This document shows, in pieces, positions 15,487 to 24,443 of a stretch of DNA of 64,000 bases. The notes under the pieces are model-generated. The model saw nothing but the letters and a program-made list of their open reading frames with translations. It ran no database searches and had not been told where the DNA came from. A program made the translations under genes and the position numbers. Source of the DNA: Nostoc spongiaeforme FACHB-130 (lineage in GTDB: Bacteria; Cyanobacteriota; Cyanobacteriia; Cyanobacteriales; Nostocaceae). The DNA is taken from assembly GCF_014698475.1 (NCBI RefSeq), contig NZ_JACJTB010000003.1:248001-312000 (forward strand). Direction: 5' to 3'. Every line of letters starts with the position of its first letter. Within the stretch, counting starts at the first letter, position 1.

Positions 15487-17970
15487 GTGCTTACTTGGAA
15501 CAAGGAACTAACGTGGGGAATCTCACCTCCTGGTTCAAGCAACAACCAACAAAGTTTGAGTGACTCTGACAAGGAGGAACCGCGATTGTCGCCTGGGAAT
15601 CAATATAAAAATGAAGAATCCACCGACGAGAGCTTAAGCCCAACCAAGGTGGGAAAAGCCAGCCAACTATTTGGCCGGGTGGCTAATATTTCCTCTGGGA
15701 TAGTAACCATATTTACCAGTAGGGAAAAGCCATTTTATCGTCGTTTATGGTTTTGGGCAGTACTCACTGTCGGTAGTGGTGTGGTGGGTGCGAAATATAT
15801 CGTTACCTCCATAGATAAAACTCTGCCAGATAAATCCGAATTGCAAGCTGTGGTTCGGGAGCAAACCTTAACCATCAAAGCTGCTGATGGAGCTATTCTT
15901 CAACAGCAAGGAGAAGCTACCAGAGAACAACTTAAAATCACACAAATTCCCGATATTTTAAAAAAAGCTTTTATTGCCTCAGAAGACCGCAGATTTACAG
16001 AACACAATGGTGTTGATCCCCAAGGGATTGCCAGAGCAGGTTTAAATAACTTGCGATCGCAAAATGTGGTAGAAGGTGGTAGCACCATTACCCAACAATT
16101 AGCCCGGATTTTATTCTTAAAACAAGAAAAAACCATCTGGCGGAAACTCAAAGAAGTCCGCCTCGCCCAGAAAATTGAGGAAGAATTGACGAAAGACCAA
16201 ATTTTAGAGCGTTACTTGAATTTGGTTTACTTAGGTTCCGGGGCTTATGGTGTGGCTGATGCTGCTTGGGTATACTTCAGCAAACCAGTAGACCAACTCA
16301 CTTTAGCCGAAGCAGCTACAATTGCTGGTTTAGCCCCCGCACCGAGTTTATATTCTCCAGCCCAAAATCCAGAAGCAGCAAAACAAAGACGCAATCTGGT
16401 ATTACAACGGATGCGGGAAGATGGCGTTATTACCGCCACTGAAAGTCAAGCAGCTACTCAAGAACCGTTAGTGGTCAAAACTAGCTTGCCCAAACGGTTA
16501 CAAGTTGAGTCACCATATTTTACCAGTTACGTCCAGCAAGAATTACCCAAATATGTTTCAGCAGATGTGCTGGCGGCTGGAGGTTTAACCGTAGAAACCA
16601 GCTTAGACCCAAAATGGCAACAAGCCGCCGAAGCCGCAGTTACAAAAGTATTAAAAAATCAAGGGCGCTGGGAAAACTTTAAGCAAGCCGCTTTAGTGGC
16701 CATTGACCCCCGCAGTGGCGAAATTAAAGCAATGGTAGGTGGTAAAGATTTTGGTACAAACCAATTTAATCGTGTTACCCAAGCCAAACGTCAACCAGGC
16801 TCAACATTTAAGGGATTTGTCTACGCTGCGGCGATCGCGACCGGCAAAAGCCCTTACGATACTTATTTAGATGCACCCTTTGTCGTCGATGGTTACGAAC
16901 CCAAAAACTATGGCGAAAAATTCCGGGGCATGATCAACATTAGAGATGCTCTCACGCGCTCTGTGAATATAGTTGCATTGAAAGTATTACTAGATGTGGG
17001 ATTTGAGCCAACCATTAAATTAGCCCACAATATGGGCATTAAATCAAAACTGAATTCCCATTATTCTTTAGCCCTTGGTTCTAATGAAGTCAACCTTCTA
17101 GAATTGACCAGTGCTTACGGCAGCTTTGCCACCCAGGGCTTACACGTAGAAACTCACGGTATTCGGCGCATTCTGAACCGCCAAGGTCAAGTTATCTGGT
17201 CAGCCGATTTTAAATCACAACGGGCTTTGGATGCTGACAGTGCCGCCATCATGACTTGGATGCTGCGTAACGTGGTTGTCGAAGGAACAGGTGCATCTGC
17301 CCAACTCGATAATCGACCTGTAGCTGGCAAAACTGGTACTTCTGACGAAGCGAGAGATTTGTGGTTTATTGGCTACATCCCGCAAATTGTGACAGGAGTT
17401 TGGCTAGGTAACGATAATAACCGTCCTACCTATGGCGCTAGTAGTAGTGCTGCCTACACCTGGCATGAATTTATGGAAAAAGTAACAGAGGGAATGCCAG
17501 TGGAAAAATTCCCCGAAAGACCAAAATTAGAAGGTCGCAAAGGCACAATTAAAGCCGAACCAATTAAACCAAAGAAAATCCGCAACAGTTCCAGTAAAAA
17601 TAATGAAGAGGTAAATTCCAGCGATTCTGATGATAGCAGTTCATCTCGCAGAAGACGCAGACGTAGTTACCAGCAGCAAGAAGATAATACAGAAACACCC
17701 AGAAGACGGCGGCGATATCAAGCCCAAGAAGACAGCAGTGATACACCCAGAAGACGGCGACGCTCTGGTACTGTCGAAAATGAGTCTAGTGCAACAGCCA
17801 CAGAACCATCTCGTTCTGGCAGAAGATCCAGGCAAACAGAATCAGGTTCTGCTGCACCTCGTAGGTCTCAACCTGCTTCAAATAGTAATAGTTCTGGTTC
17901 TTCAAGTTCTGGTGGAGCATCAACACCAAATTGGCGCGATAGACTAAAACCAAAGTCTTCTTCACAATAG
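15487..17970 (+). CDS. Class A penicillin-binding protein (PBP1A-type) with an Arg/Ser-rich tail
   Basis: 827 residues from GTG 15487. A cytoplasmic N-terminus of about 80 residues precedes one transmembrane helix (LWFWAVLTVGSGVVGAKYIV). Next comes a GT51 transglycosylase domain: EDRRFTEHNGVDPQGIAR with the catalytic glutamate, then EGGSTITQQLARILF. The transpeptidase domain has SxxK in RQPGSTFKGF, SVN in RSVNIVAL, and AGKTGTSDEARDLWFIGYIP. It polymerises and cross-links peptidoglycan outside the membrane. The last 150 residues are a disordered tail with repeated RRRRR and SS(D/S) clusters (PRRRRRYQAQEDSS, then TPRRRRRSG). That is much longer than usual and could bind acidic wall polymers. 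The fibrillin-like gene follows after 10 bp. Confidence 0.93.
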   Translation: MLTWNKELTWGISPPGSSNNQQSLSDSDKEEPRLSPGNQYKNEESTDESLSPTKVGKASQLFGRVANISSGIVTIFTSREKPFYRRLWFWAVLTVGSGVVGAKYIVTSIDKTLPDKSELQAVVREQTLTIKAADGAILQQQGEATREQLKITQIPDILKKAFIASEDRRFTEHNGVDPQGIARAGLNNLRSQNVVEGGSTITQQLARILFLKQEKTIWRKLKEVRLAQKIEEELTKDQILERYLNLVYLGSGAYGVADAAWVYFSKPVDQLTLAEAATIAGLAPAPSLYSPAQNPEAAKQRRNLVLQRMREDGVITATESQAATQEPLVVKTSLPKRLQVESPYFTSYVQQELPKYVSADVLAAGGLTVETSLDPKWQQAAEAAVTKVLKNQGRWENFKQAALVAIDPRSGEIKAMVGGKDFGTNQFNRVTQAKRQPGSTFKGFVYAAAIATGKSPYDTYLDAPFVVDGYEPKNYGEKFRGMINIRDALTRSVNIVALKVLLDVGFEPTIKLAHNMGIKSKLNSHYSLALGSNEVNLLELTSAYGSFATQGLHVETHGIRRILNRQGQVIWSADFKSQRALDADSAAIMTWMLRNVVVEGTGASAQLDNRPVAGKTGTSDEARDLWFIGYIPQIVTGVWLGNDNNRPTYGASSSAAYTWHEFMEKVTEGMPVEKFPERPKLEGRKGTIKAEPIKPKKIRNSSSKNNEEVNSSDSDDSSSSRRRRRRSYQQQEDNTETPRRRRRYQAQEDSSDTPRRRRRSGTVENESSATATEPSRSGRRSRQTESGSAAPRRSQPASNSNSSGSSSSGGASTPNWRDRLKPKSSSQ

Positions 17971-17980
17971 TTAACTGTTC

Positions 17981-18577
17981 ATGACTGCTGAGTTACCATC
18001 AATTACGGCATCAGAGTTTGTCGCCACGTTAGCACAAGCCGGTCAAAATAGCGATCGCCCATCAGCTAAAGTAGTAGTTGATGCTTTATTGCAAGCTGAA
18101 AAAACTGCCAAACAGCAACGCATTAGCTATAATTTTGATTCTCTTGTCGGAACATGGCGACTTTGTTTTGCCACCGGGACACGCAAAGTTAAACAGCGTG
18201 GCGGCATTATTTTAGGCAAAGGTTTTTATTGGCCTAAATTTACGCCAACTCATATTTCTTTTAGTAAAACAACACCAATCACAGGAGAAATTAGCAATCA
18301 GGTAAAACTAGGGTCTGCGTTGTTAAAAATCACAGGCCCAGTTAAATATTTAGGCAAAAAAAACCTCTTGGCATTTGATTTTACTCATATCCAAATTAGT
18401 TTATTTGGCCGCATTCTCTATAACAAACCTCTAGGAAAAAACAAATCACAAACAACAGATTTTGACAACCAACCCATCGCTAAATTGCCATTTTTTGCCT
18501 TCTTTTTAGTCACAGATAATTTTATCGCTGCCCGTGGTCGCGGAGGTGGATTAGCATTGTGGGTCAAAGAAAAATAA
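17981..18577 (+). CDS. PAP/fibrillin-like (plastid lipid-associated) protein
   Basis: 198 residues. LVGTWRLCFATG near residue 52 and the C-terminal LVTDNFIAARGRGGGLALWV resemble the start and end of the PAP/fibrillin lipocalin-like domain, where plant proteins end in a similar RGRGGG(L/I) motif. Fibrillins associate with thylakoid lipids and prenylquinones. No signal peptide is visible. It starts 10 bp after the penicillin-binding protein gene, so the two are probably co-transcribed. Family membership is inferred from motif resemblance only. Confidence 0.65.
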   Translation: MTAELPSITASEFVATLAQAGQNSDRPSAKVVVDALLQAEKTAKQQRISYNFDSLVGTWRLCFATGTRKVKQRGGIILGKGFYWPKFTPTHISFSKTTPITGEISNQVKLGSALLKITGPVKYLGKKNLLAFDFTHIQISLFGRILYNKPLGKNKSQTTDFDNQPIAKLPFFAFFLVTDNFIAARGRGGGLALWVKEK

Positions 18578-18619
18578 GTTTATAATTTTCAATCTCCCTT
18601 GTCCCCCTATCAATAACAG

Positions 18620-19018
18620 CTACCTATTCCAGCGATTTTCATAGCGATACTTTTTGTCACGTCCGTAATGATTCCCACGGTCACGACGATCATTGTCATT
18701 GTCGCGCCTGCGATAATTATCATTGTCGCGTCTACGATAATTATCGTTGTCGCGTCTGCCATACTCTTGATTTCTGTTAAAACCGCGTCGTTGATTGGGT
18801 AATTGACGACGATTTAATACTCGTCCTCGATTATTTTGTTGACGACTAGTTTGATTGATAATTTGAATAATTGTATTGTTATTTCCATTAATAGCAGCAG
18901 TTTGGCTGGCTCCTTGATTACTGTTAACCTGTGCTAGTGTAGGTGAGGAAACCAGACCAAAAGTTGCCACTGCTGTTAAAAAACCAAAAACAAATTTTTG
19001 CTTCCTCATCTTTGCCAT
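18620..19018 (-). CDS. Small secreted N/Q- and R/D-rich protein
   Basis: 132 residues. The signal peptide is clear (FGFLTAVATFGLVSSPTLAQ, cleavage after AQ). The mature N-terminus is N/Q-rich (SQTAAINGNNNTIIQIINQT), faintly like curlin or N/Q amyloid repeats. The C-terminal half is a tandem repeat of RRDNDNY units, encoded by an 18-bp direct repeat, ending in basic and aromatic residues. It shares the pattern NQ..A..N.N.I.Q...SRQ with the protein at 20157-20519. It is the last of four same-strand small secreted proteins. Cell-surface or sheath location is inferred. Confidence 0.7.
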   Translation of the reverse strand: MAKMRKQKFVFGFLTAVATFGLVSSPTLAQVNSNQGASQTAAINGNNNTIIQIINQTSRQQNNRGRVLNRRQLPNQRRGFNRNQEYGRRDNDNYRRRDNDNYRRRDNDNDRRDRGNHYGRDKKYRYENRWNR

Positions 19019-19068
19019 ACCTTAAATACAATCAATTAAAATCAAAACTTATATAAATTTCTCTCAAA

Positions 19069-19091
19069 CCCCTTCTCGTGTGGGGAAGGGG
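19069..19091 (-). terminator. Possible terminator of the secreted-protein gene at 19105-19518
   Basis: On the minus strand CCCCTT and AAGGGG arms (extended by C/G pairs) flank an 11-nt loop and are followed by TTTGAG. It lies 14 bp after the stop codon. Sequences like this are also a common intergenic repeat, so the role is uncertain. Confidence 0.35.
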
Positions 19092-19104
19092 AGAGTTAAA
19101 GATT

Positions 19105-19518
19105 TCAACGACGATAATTGCGATTTCTCAGGAAAGATGGGTCATAAGCTGGGTTGTAAACATCCACCTGTACCCCAACGGGAACCTTAATAGTCGGCCC
19201 ATTTATCCCAGTACTGTTACCTCTACCGCCATTGATGCGTTGTCTGCTAGTACGCTGTTGGTTTGCGCGTCCACTCCCGGTGTACACTTGAGTCCCAACT
19301 TGTGTAATTGCATTTCCTGAACATCGACCTTGATTTTGCAAATCAACATTATTACTTTGTCGGGAAGGCCGTCGAGAACCACGAACAGCTACTTGAACAG
19401 AAACATCTGTCATGACACATTGAGCCGCCGCAGGATGAGTCATAGCAGGTAATATCGGTAGTAAAGCACTGCTCGATAACCATCCAAGTAATACAAGTTT
19501 GGATTTCATAATCAACAT
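19105..19518 (-). CDS. Small secreted basic protein
   Basis: 137 residues, or 134 from the ATG at 19509. The signal peptide is KLVLLGWLSSSALLPILPAM ending near HPAAAQ. The mature protein contains two cysteines (AQCVMTD and QGRCSGN), a region rich in Q, N, R and G (QQRTSRQRINGGRGN), and a C-terminus with VPVGVQVDVYNPAYDPSF. The SRQRI motif recurs in the protein at 20157-20519. The gene is separated from the next upstream small secreted gene by only 10 bp, so both probably share an mRNA. No known family. Confidence 0.7.
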   Translation of the reverse strand: MLIMKSKLVLLGWLSSSALLPILPAMTHPAAAQCVMTDVSVQVAVRGSRRPSRQSNNVDLQNQGRCSGNAITQVGTQVYTGSGRANQQRTSRQRINGGRGNSTGINGPTIKVPVGVQVDVYNPAYDPSFLRNRNYRR

Positions 19519-19528
19519 TTGGTAATTA

Positions 19529-19864
19529 CTATCGACATACAGTTGTAGAAGTGGTTGTTTGAGAAACGCTTCTACCTGAGTAACTTGTTTGGCGCTTGGT
19601 ATAGCTAGAAGTGTAGCGACGACAGGGTGCTTGGCGATAATATCGACGTAGACGACGACGAGCAGAAGACTCTGATTGAGTATAGTAACTATCTGTAATT
19701 TGATCCCTGTCTTCGTCAGAAGTTATTTTGACCCCTTCATCAGAATCAACGATTGTTGTACCGTCATCGGTACGAATCTCAATTCTGGATGCGCTGGCTG
19801 CACCTGGTAAAACGATTAGTGCTAAAAAAACCGCTAAGGGTAAAGATTGTTTTGCTATCATCAT
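19529..19864 (-). CDS. Small secreted protein, acidic N-half and Arg/Tyr-rich C-half
   Basis: 111 residues. The signal peptide is QSLPLAVFLALIVLPGAASA. The mature N-terminal part is acidic with DDGTTIVDSDEGVKITSDED, and the C-terminal half is basic and aromatic (ARRRLRRYYRQAPCRRYTSS) with two cysteines. The charge split suggests a small structural or polymer-binding surface protein. It is 10 bp upstream of the next secreted gene on the same strand. An alternative start is the second methionine codon (19861). Confidence 0.65.
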   Translation of the reverse strand: MMIAKQSLPLAVFLALIVLPGAASASRIEIRTDDGTTIVDSDEGVKITSDEDRDQITDSYYTQSESSARRRLRRYYRQAPCRRYTSSYTKRQTSYSGRSVSQTTTSTTVCR

Positions 19865-20156
19865 GAAATTTCTCCATAAATGATGGAGTCAAAAGCTTTT
19901 TGACACTGAGAATTGATTCAAAAAGCTGAAATATGTTGCTGATTGCTAATTGCGATCGCAGATGCAAAAAACTGAATAATTAGCTTATAACTCCCAAGCC
20001 TATTTAGGAATTGGGAGTTTCAGAGATCATTGATAAAGTAAATATTGTGTATTAGCGTGTCAAGACTTAGTGTTTTGCATTATGAACTGCTAGTAGTTCG
20101 CCACATCAACTAGACACACCCCACAAAGATTTGATTTTTACTTTATAAATAACCGC

Positions 20157-20519
20157 TTAGTAATCAGAATATCTCCGGTTGCGGTCACGACGAATGGAGT
20201 TTCTTTGTATGTTAATTGTTCTAGAGCCTTGCCTAATGTTGTTGCGATAATTCACAGCGCCCGCAGATTGACCAGTAAATTGGGCATTGTCTTGATTTAC
20301 ACGTCCGCCAGAACGCCGCCCTCTAATACGTTGACGGCTGTTTTGAATGTTTATTTGTTCAGCTCTTTGATCGATATAGTTTTCATCACCCACAGCCGCA
20401 GCATTTTGATTAATTATCTGAGTACTGGTTTGATTAGTATCAGCATAAGCTGGTAAAGAAGCTAATCCTAAAGCTGCAATCGAGAAGATGCTGACCAGAT
20501 AACGTTTTTGTAACATCAC
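20157..20519 (-). CDS. Small secreted N/Q-rich protein with internal repeats
   Basis: 120 residues. Signal peptide YLVSIFSIAALGLASLPAYA, then a mature chain rich in N, Q, R and I. The unit NQ..A.AVG..NYI.Q....INIQ.SRQ occurs near residues 32-60 and again near 83-108 (FTGQSAGAVNYRNNIRQ, then TINIQRNS). It is related to the protein at 18620-19018. The repeated N/Q-x-I pattern is reminiscent of fibre-forming surface proteins, but canonical curlin repeats are not met. The C-terminus is basic (RRDRNRRYSDY). Confidence 0.7.
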   Translation of the reverse strand: MMLQKRYLVSIFSIAALGLASLPAYADTNQTSTQIINQNAAAVGDENYIDQRAEQINIQNSRQRIRGRRSGGRVNQDNAQFTGQSAGAVNYRNNIRQGSRTINIQRNSIRRDRNRRYSDY

Positions 20520-20877
20520 GCTTACCTCAATTTGTTAATTTTGAGTGCTTTGCTAGAAACAATTCCTGCACAAAACCTGTGCAGAACTGCGCTTAAGTTT
20601 CTTAGCTTATGATTTTATATCTTACATGAAGAGTTCCTCGCAAATTTAGAATAATTTCGCTTTTTTTATTCCTATATATTTATATAAGTCATGAATAATT
20701 ATCGGGGGAATCAAGCTAGCAGTGTATAAAAATCTTTGTTTCCTAGTCTTACACTTAAAAGTTTAAGTATATCAAAAGACTAACAACTAGAGTAATTACC
20801 GATGCTATACTCAAAAACTTAGCTTTCTTTATCCCCCAAAATTATTAGCTAATAAATATTTTTGCGTGTTGTTACCA
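20520..20877. other. Gene-free stretch upstream of the secreted cluster
   Basis: AT-rich spacer between two minus-strand genes. It should contain the promoter of the gene at 20157-20519. I see no repeat, hairpin or ORF worth reporting. Confidence 0.5.
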
Positions 20878-21468
20878 TTAAATTTCATAGTACCAAATGT
20901 CTTCTTCTTTCACGACAATGCGATGGAGAGAGAGACGGTCAATCAAACCTTCATCTTCAAATTGTCCTAAAATCCGAGTGATAGTTACACGGGTAGAACC
21001 TAGCATTTCTGCTAGGTCTTCATGAGTTAAACGCATATCTATTAAACGTCCTTGTTCAACCTGATAACCAAATTTTTTAGATAACCATGCTAATAATTTA
21101 ATCAGCATAGTATCAACTTTTTTGTAGCTACGAATTACCATCAATTCTTCAGCTTGTTGGATATGTGCTAGTAGTGTTTCTTGCGCCTGATACCAATCTT
21201 CTATGGGCAAGATTTTAACTTCTACCTTGGTTAAGCATTCCATCTGATAAGGTTCCATTTTTGACAAGGCTTTGCCAACGGTATCTCCAGGCCCCCATAA
21301 CCCTAAAGCAACTGTTGTGCCATCTTCTAAATAAGTATGAGTACGTACAAAACCTTTTTCGATTTGCCAAAGTACATTTTGATGATCTGGCAAAAATGAG
21401 CGCCTAGTAAAATGCTGCTTGGCGTTTTTAGTAGGTGCGGTAGATAAGCTTGAGTGTAAAGACACCAT
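20878..21468 (-). CDS. Crp/Fnr-family transcription regulator
   Basis: 196 residues. The N-terminal two thirds is a cyclic-nucleotide-binding-like barrel (VLWQIEKGFVRTHTYLEDGT, then LGLWGPGDTVG). The C-terminal part is a Crp-type winged helix with LTHEDLAEMLGSTRVTITRI as the helix-turn-helix. The barrel lacks an obvious cAMP phosphate-binding cassette (no RSPAE or RTAA-like motif), so the effector is unclear. It is not NtcA by sequence. The interval just upstream (21471-21519) has imperfect inverted halves (gatctatagtacta and tagtatacataatagatc) that could be an autoregulatory site. Confidence 0.85.
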   Translation of the reverse strand: MVSLHSSLSTAPTKNAKQHFTRRSFLPDHQNVLWQIEKGFVRTHTYLEDGTTVALGLWGPGDTVGKALSKMEPYQMECLTKVEVKILPIEDWYQAQETLLAHIQQAEELMVIRSYKKVDTMLIKLLAWLSKKFGYQVEQGRLIDMRLTHEDLAEMLGSTRVTITRILGQFEDEGLIDRLSLHRIVVKEEDIWYYEI

Positions 21469-21677
21469 GATCTATAGTACTATTATTCGATACATTAACC
21501 GTAGTATACATAATAGATCAAGCTAAATGAATACAAAAATTGTCTGTAAAGATTGGGTGTAGGGGCGAAAGGGTATAGGGCTTCGAGGCAGGGAGTGGAG
21601 GGGAAAAATTCTCCTCCTTGCTCCCCTGCTAGTTCTACATGGCAATTTTGAGTTAGTGAACTACAAGATAGACATTG

Positions 21678-23285
21678 CTACTCGCTTACCTGAGCGGGAA
21701 TTTTTTGAGTTTGCAAGTAACGATAAAGGCGGTTTAAAGCATTGAGATGGGCGTAAGCTGCGGCTACGACAATATCGGTGTCGGATGCTTGCCCAGAAAA
21801 GATTCTATCTTGATATGCCAAGCGGATTGTGACTGTTCCCAAGGCATCAATTCCGCCTGTGACTGACTGTACAGAAAACTCAATTAATTGATTAGGAATT
21901 TGTACTAAGTGGTTTATTGCTTGGTAGACTGCATCTACTGGCCCTGTGCCGACACTAGCATCTGTAAGGATTTTGCCATCGGGGGTGACGACTGTAATGG
22001 TTGCGGTTGGACAAGTGCAGTCACCGCAAATTACTTGGACGTGTTCGAGTTGAAAACCGCTTTCTACTTGATTTTGGGTTTCATCCCGCACAAGTGCTTC
22101 TATATCCCAATCGGAGATTTCTTTTTTCTTGTCTGCAACTTCTTTAAAACGGTTAAAGGCTTTGTTTAAGTCGGCTTCACTCAGTTCAAATCCCAATTCT
22201 TTCAACCTTGTACGGAAAGCATTTCGTCCTGAGTGTTTGCCTAAAACTATGCGATTTTCTGGTAAGCCAATGGATGCTGCTTCCATAATTTCGTAGGTTT
22301 GACGATGCTTGATAATGCCATCTTGATGAATGCCAGATTCATGGGCGAAGGCATTTGCTCCTACAATTGCTTTATTTGGCTGAATCAGCATTCCGGTTAA
22401 TTGAGAAACTAAGGAAGAAGTTTTGTAAATCTCTTGGGTTTTGATATTGGTGAGGGGTACATCAGAATTCACAGAACGGCCAAAGTAAGGATTGAAGTAG
22501 TGTTTCCGCACTTGCAAGGCCATGACAATTTCTTCTAATGCAGCATTTCCGGCACGTTCACCAATGCCGTTAATCGTGCATTCTACTTGACGCACACCAT
22601 GTTCTATGGCGGCTAAGGCATTGGCAGTTGCTAAACCCAAATCATTTTGGGTGTGGATGGAAAGAATTACGCTGTCAATATGCGGCACATTTTCCCGAAT
22701 TCCTTGAATCAAAATTCCGATTTCTTTGGGTGTGCAGTAACCAACGGTATCAGGAATATTGATTGTGGTTGCACCAGACGCGATCGCAGTTTCCAAAACC
22801 TGATATAAAAACTCTGGATCTGTCCGACTAGCATCCATTGGCGAAAATTCCACATCATCGACAAAGGATTTGGCATAAGCCACCATTTCTTGAGCGATCG
22901 CCAACACTTCACTACGGGACTTTTTCAACTGATATTGCAAGTGAATATCCGATGTCGAAATCATGGTGTGAATGCGCGGATGGGCGGCAGGTTGTAAGGC
23001 TTCGGCGGCGGCTTGAATATCTTTGCGGGTGGCTCTGGCTAAACTGCAAATAATTGGCCCGTCTGCTTTCCCGACTTGTTCAGCAATGGTTTTGACGGCT
23101 TGAAAATCTCCTGGACTAGAGACGGCAAAACCCGCTTCAATGACATCTACACCCAACAGAGCTAGTTGATGAGCGATCGCTAATTTCTCTTCTGCATTTA
23201 GGGTTGCACCAGGGGATTGTTCACCATCCCGCAAGGTGGTGTCGAAAATGATAACTCGGTCTGTTGCTTGAGATGCAATGCTCAT
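21678..23285 (-). CDS. leuA: 2-isopropylmalate synthase
   Basis: 535 residues, a usual length for cyanobacterial LeuA. It condenses acetyl-CoA with 2-oxoisovalerate, the first committed step of leucine synthesis. The N-terminal TIM barrel shows [19 protein letters not shown] with the metal-binding aspartate, [15 protein letters not shown], and [16 protein letters not shown] with the metal-binding histidines. [14 protein letters not shown] and [10 protein letters not shown] follow. The C-terminal regulatory domain with [17 protein letters not shown] should bind leucine for feedback inhibition. It is divergent from a GntR regulator across two palindromes. Confidence 0.96.
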   Translation of the reverse strand: MSIASQATDRVIIFDTTLRDGEQSPGATLNAEEKLAIAHQLALLGVDVIEAGFAVSSPGDFQAVKTIAEQVGKADGPIICSLARATRKDIQAAAEALQPAAHPRIHTMISTSDIHLQYQLKKSRSEVLAIAQEMVAYAKSFVDDVEFSPMDASRTDPEFLYQVLETAIASGATTINIPDTVGYCTPKEIGILIQGIRENVPHIDSVILSIHTQNDLGLATANALAAIEHGVRQVECTINGIGERAGNAALEEIVMALQVRKHYFNPYFGRSVNSDVPLTNIKTQEIYKTSSLVSQLTGMLIQPNKAIVGANAFAHESGIHQDGIIKHRQTYEIMEAASIGLPENRIVLGKHSGRNAFRTRLKELGFELSEADLNKAFNRFKEVADKKKEISDWDIEALVRDETQNQVESGFQLEHVQVICGDCTCPTATITVVTPDGKILTDASVGTGPVDAVYQAINHLVQIPNQLIEFSVQSVTGGIDALGTVTIRLAYQDRIFSGQASDTDIVVAAAYAHLNALNRLYRYLQTQKIPAQVSE

Positions 23286-23330
23286 AACTAGTCTCCCATT
23301 TGGTTAAGGGAATTATTTGTAACTTTGGAT

Positions 23331-23363
23331 ATTGTATACAATCTTTCCAAAATTGTATACAAT
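23331..23363. promoter_or_regulatory. Two perfect ATTGTATACAAT palindromes in the leuA-gntR intergenic region
   Basis: attgtatacaat occurs at 23331-23342 and again at 23352-23363, so the centres are 21 bp apart, two helical turns. The second copy ends 7 bp before the regulator's ATG. TTGTATACAA-type palindromes are typical operators of the FCD (FadR-like) GntR subfamily. The likely ligand is the adjacent GntR protein, regulating itself and possibly leuA. Confidence 0.75.
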
Positions 23364-23370
23364 ATAAAAT

Positions 23371-24042
23371 ATGAACTTACATGATTTAGCTGCCAATGTG
23401 CTGCAACAACAACGCAGCACTCCCGATTTAATTGCCGATGCTTTGCGGGAAGCGATTTTACGCGGCATTTTTCAAGAAGGACAATCTCTCAGACAAGATG
23501 AAATCGCCACACAATTTGGCGTGAGTCGCATTCCTGTGCGGGAAGCCTTGCGTCAATTAGAAGCAGAAGGTTTGGTAACGCTGCATCTGAATCGTGGTGC
23601 GATGGTATCGGTACTCACAGCAGCCGAAGCGCAAGAAATTTGTGAGATTCGCAGTGCTTTAGAAGTCCAAGCCATACAGTTAGCGATACCAAAATTCAGC
23701 ACAGCAGATTTAGAAAAAGCTGCGTTAATTCTCGAAACCACTGATCAAACCACCGATGCAGGTTTGTTAGCGCAACTTAATTGGGAATTCCACGCCGCAC
23801 TTTACACCAGCGCAGAACGTCCGCGACTATTAGCAATGATCAAAAATCTGCATATAAATTGCGATCGCTATGTACGTATGCAGATGGCACAAATGGATTA
23901 TCAAGAACGTTCTCAAAAAGAACACTATCAACTTCTAGATGCTTGCAAACAACGAGATACAAAAACTGCCGTGCGGTTACTAAAACGTCATATCGATACC
24001 GCAGGTGAACAGTTAGTTATGTATTTGTTGCAAAAATCTTGA
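23371..24042 (+). CDS. GntR-family regulator, FCD (FadR) subfamily
   Basis: 223 residues. The N-terminal winged helix has LREAILRGIFQEGQSLRQDE, then IATQFGVSRIPVREALRQLE and EGLVTLHLNRGAMVSVL. The C-terminal all-helical FCD domain has EICEIRSALEVQAIQLA, then WEFHAALYTSAERPRLL, and a closing HYQLLDACKQRD and LLKRHI with metal- or ligand-binding aspartate and histidines. Such proteins sense small organic acids. Its position opposite leuA and over paired palindromes suggests control of itself and perhaps of leucine synthesis; the effector is unknown. Confidence 0.9.
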   Translation: MNLHDLAANVLQQQRSTPDLIADALREAILRGIFQEGQSLRQDEIATQFGVSRIPVREALRQLEAEGLVTLHLNRGAMVSVLTAAEAQEICEIRSALEVQAIQLAIPKFSTADLEKAALILETTDQTTDAGLLAQLNWEFHAALYTSAERPRLLAMIKNLHINCDRYVRMQMAQMDYQERSQKEHYQLLDACKQRDTKTAVRLLKRHIDTAGEQLVMYLLQKS

Positions 24043-24242
24043 AAGTGATAGTGTTTCTTCGTAAAGTTATGCAATATTCCAGTAGTGATGCAGATATTGA
24101 TTTGTTACAACTTTCCTTATGGCAACAAATATCTGCACAAAATATCGATGTTATTTTTGGAAAACTGCACAACTAATGGTTATCTATTATTACTAGCAAA
24201 CAAGAACAATTAATAAATTTATTGTGGAATACAGACTGTCCT

Positions 24243-24443
24243 TTATCTCAAGAGTCTGGTTACTCTAACATCATATTCAGTACCTTTTGGATGTTCAATT
24301 CTGGCCTGAACTCTTGCCATACCATCTGCTTTTTCTTTTGACTCAGCACTAATTTCGTATCTTGACGTTCCGCATTGATAGGCACTGTTAGCTTGATCGG
24401 CATATTCCTTAATATCAACCAACACCTCAAAAGTATGAACCAT
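24243..24443 (-). CDS. Hypothetical protein, 66 residues
   Basis: Unrecognised small protein, soluble and mixed charge (VHTFEVLVDIKEYADQANS, then YEISAESKEKADGMARVQAR). The alternating beta and alpha pattern ending in EYDVRVTRLLR suggests a compact folded domain. Its ATG follows a purine-rich GGGGGTTCC at 24448-24456, read on the minus strand. Between it and the GntR gene a 35-codon reading frame (24069-24176) may be a gene fragment. Confidence 0.5.
   Translation of the reverse strand: MVHTFEVLVDIKEYADQANSAYQCGTSRYEISAESKEKADGMARVQARIEHPKGTEYDVRVTRLLR

Noticed and set aside
21474-21515. NtcA-type site (GTA-N8-TAC) upstream of the Crp-family gene
   Set aside because: The GTA and TAC triplets here are 11 bases apart, not 8.
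24069-24176. 35-codon frame after the GntR gene, reading SSSDADIDLLQLSLWQQIS
   Set aside because: It vaguely resembles the start of small cyanobacterial proteins of unknown function but stops early and has no supporting context; too weak to annotate.
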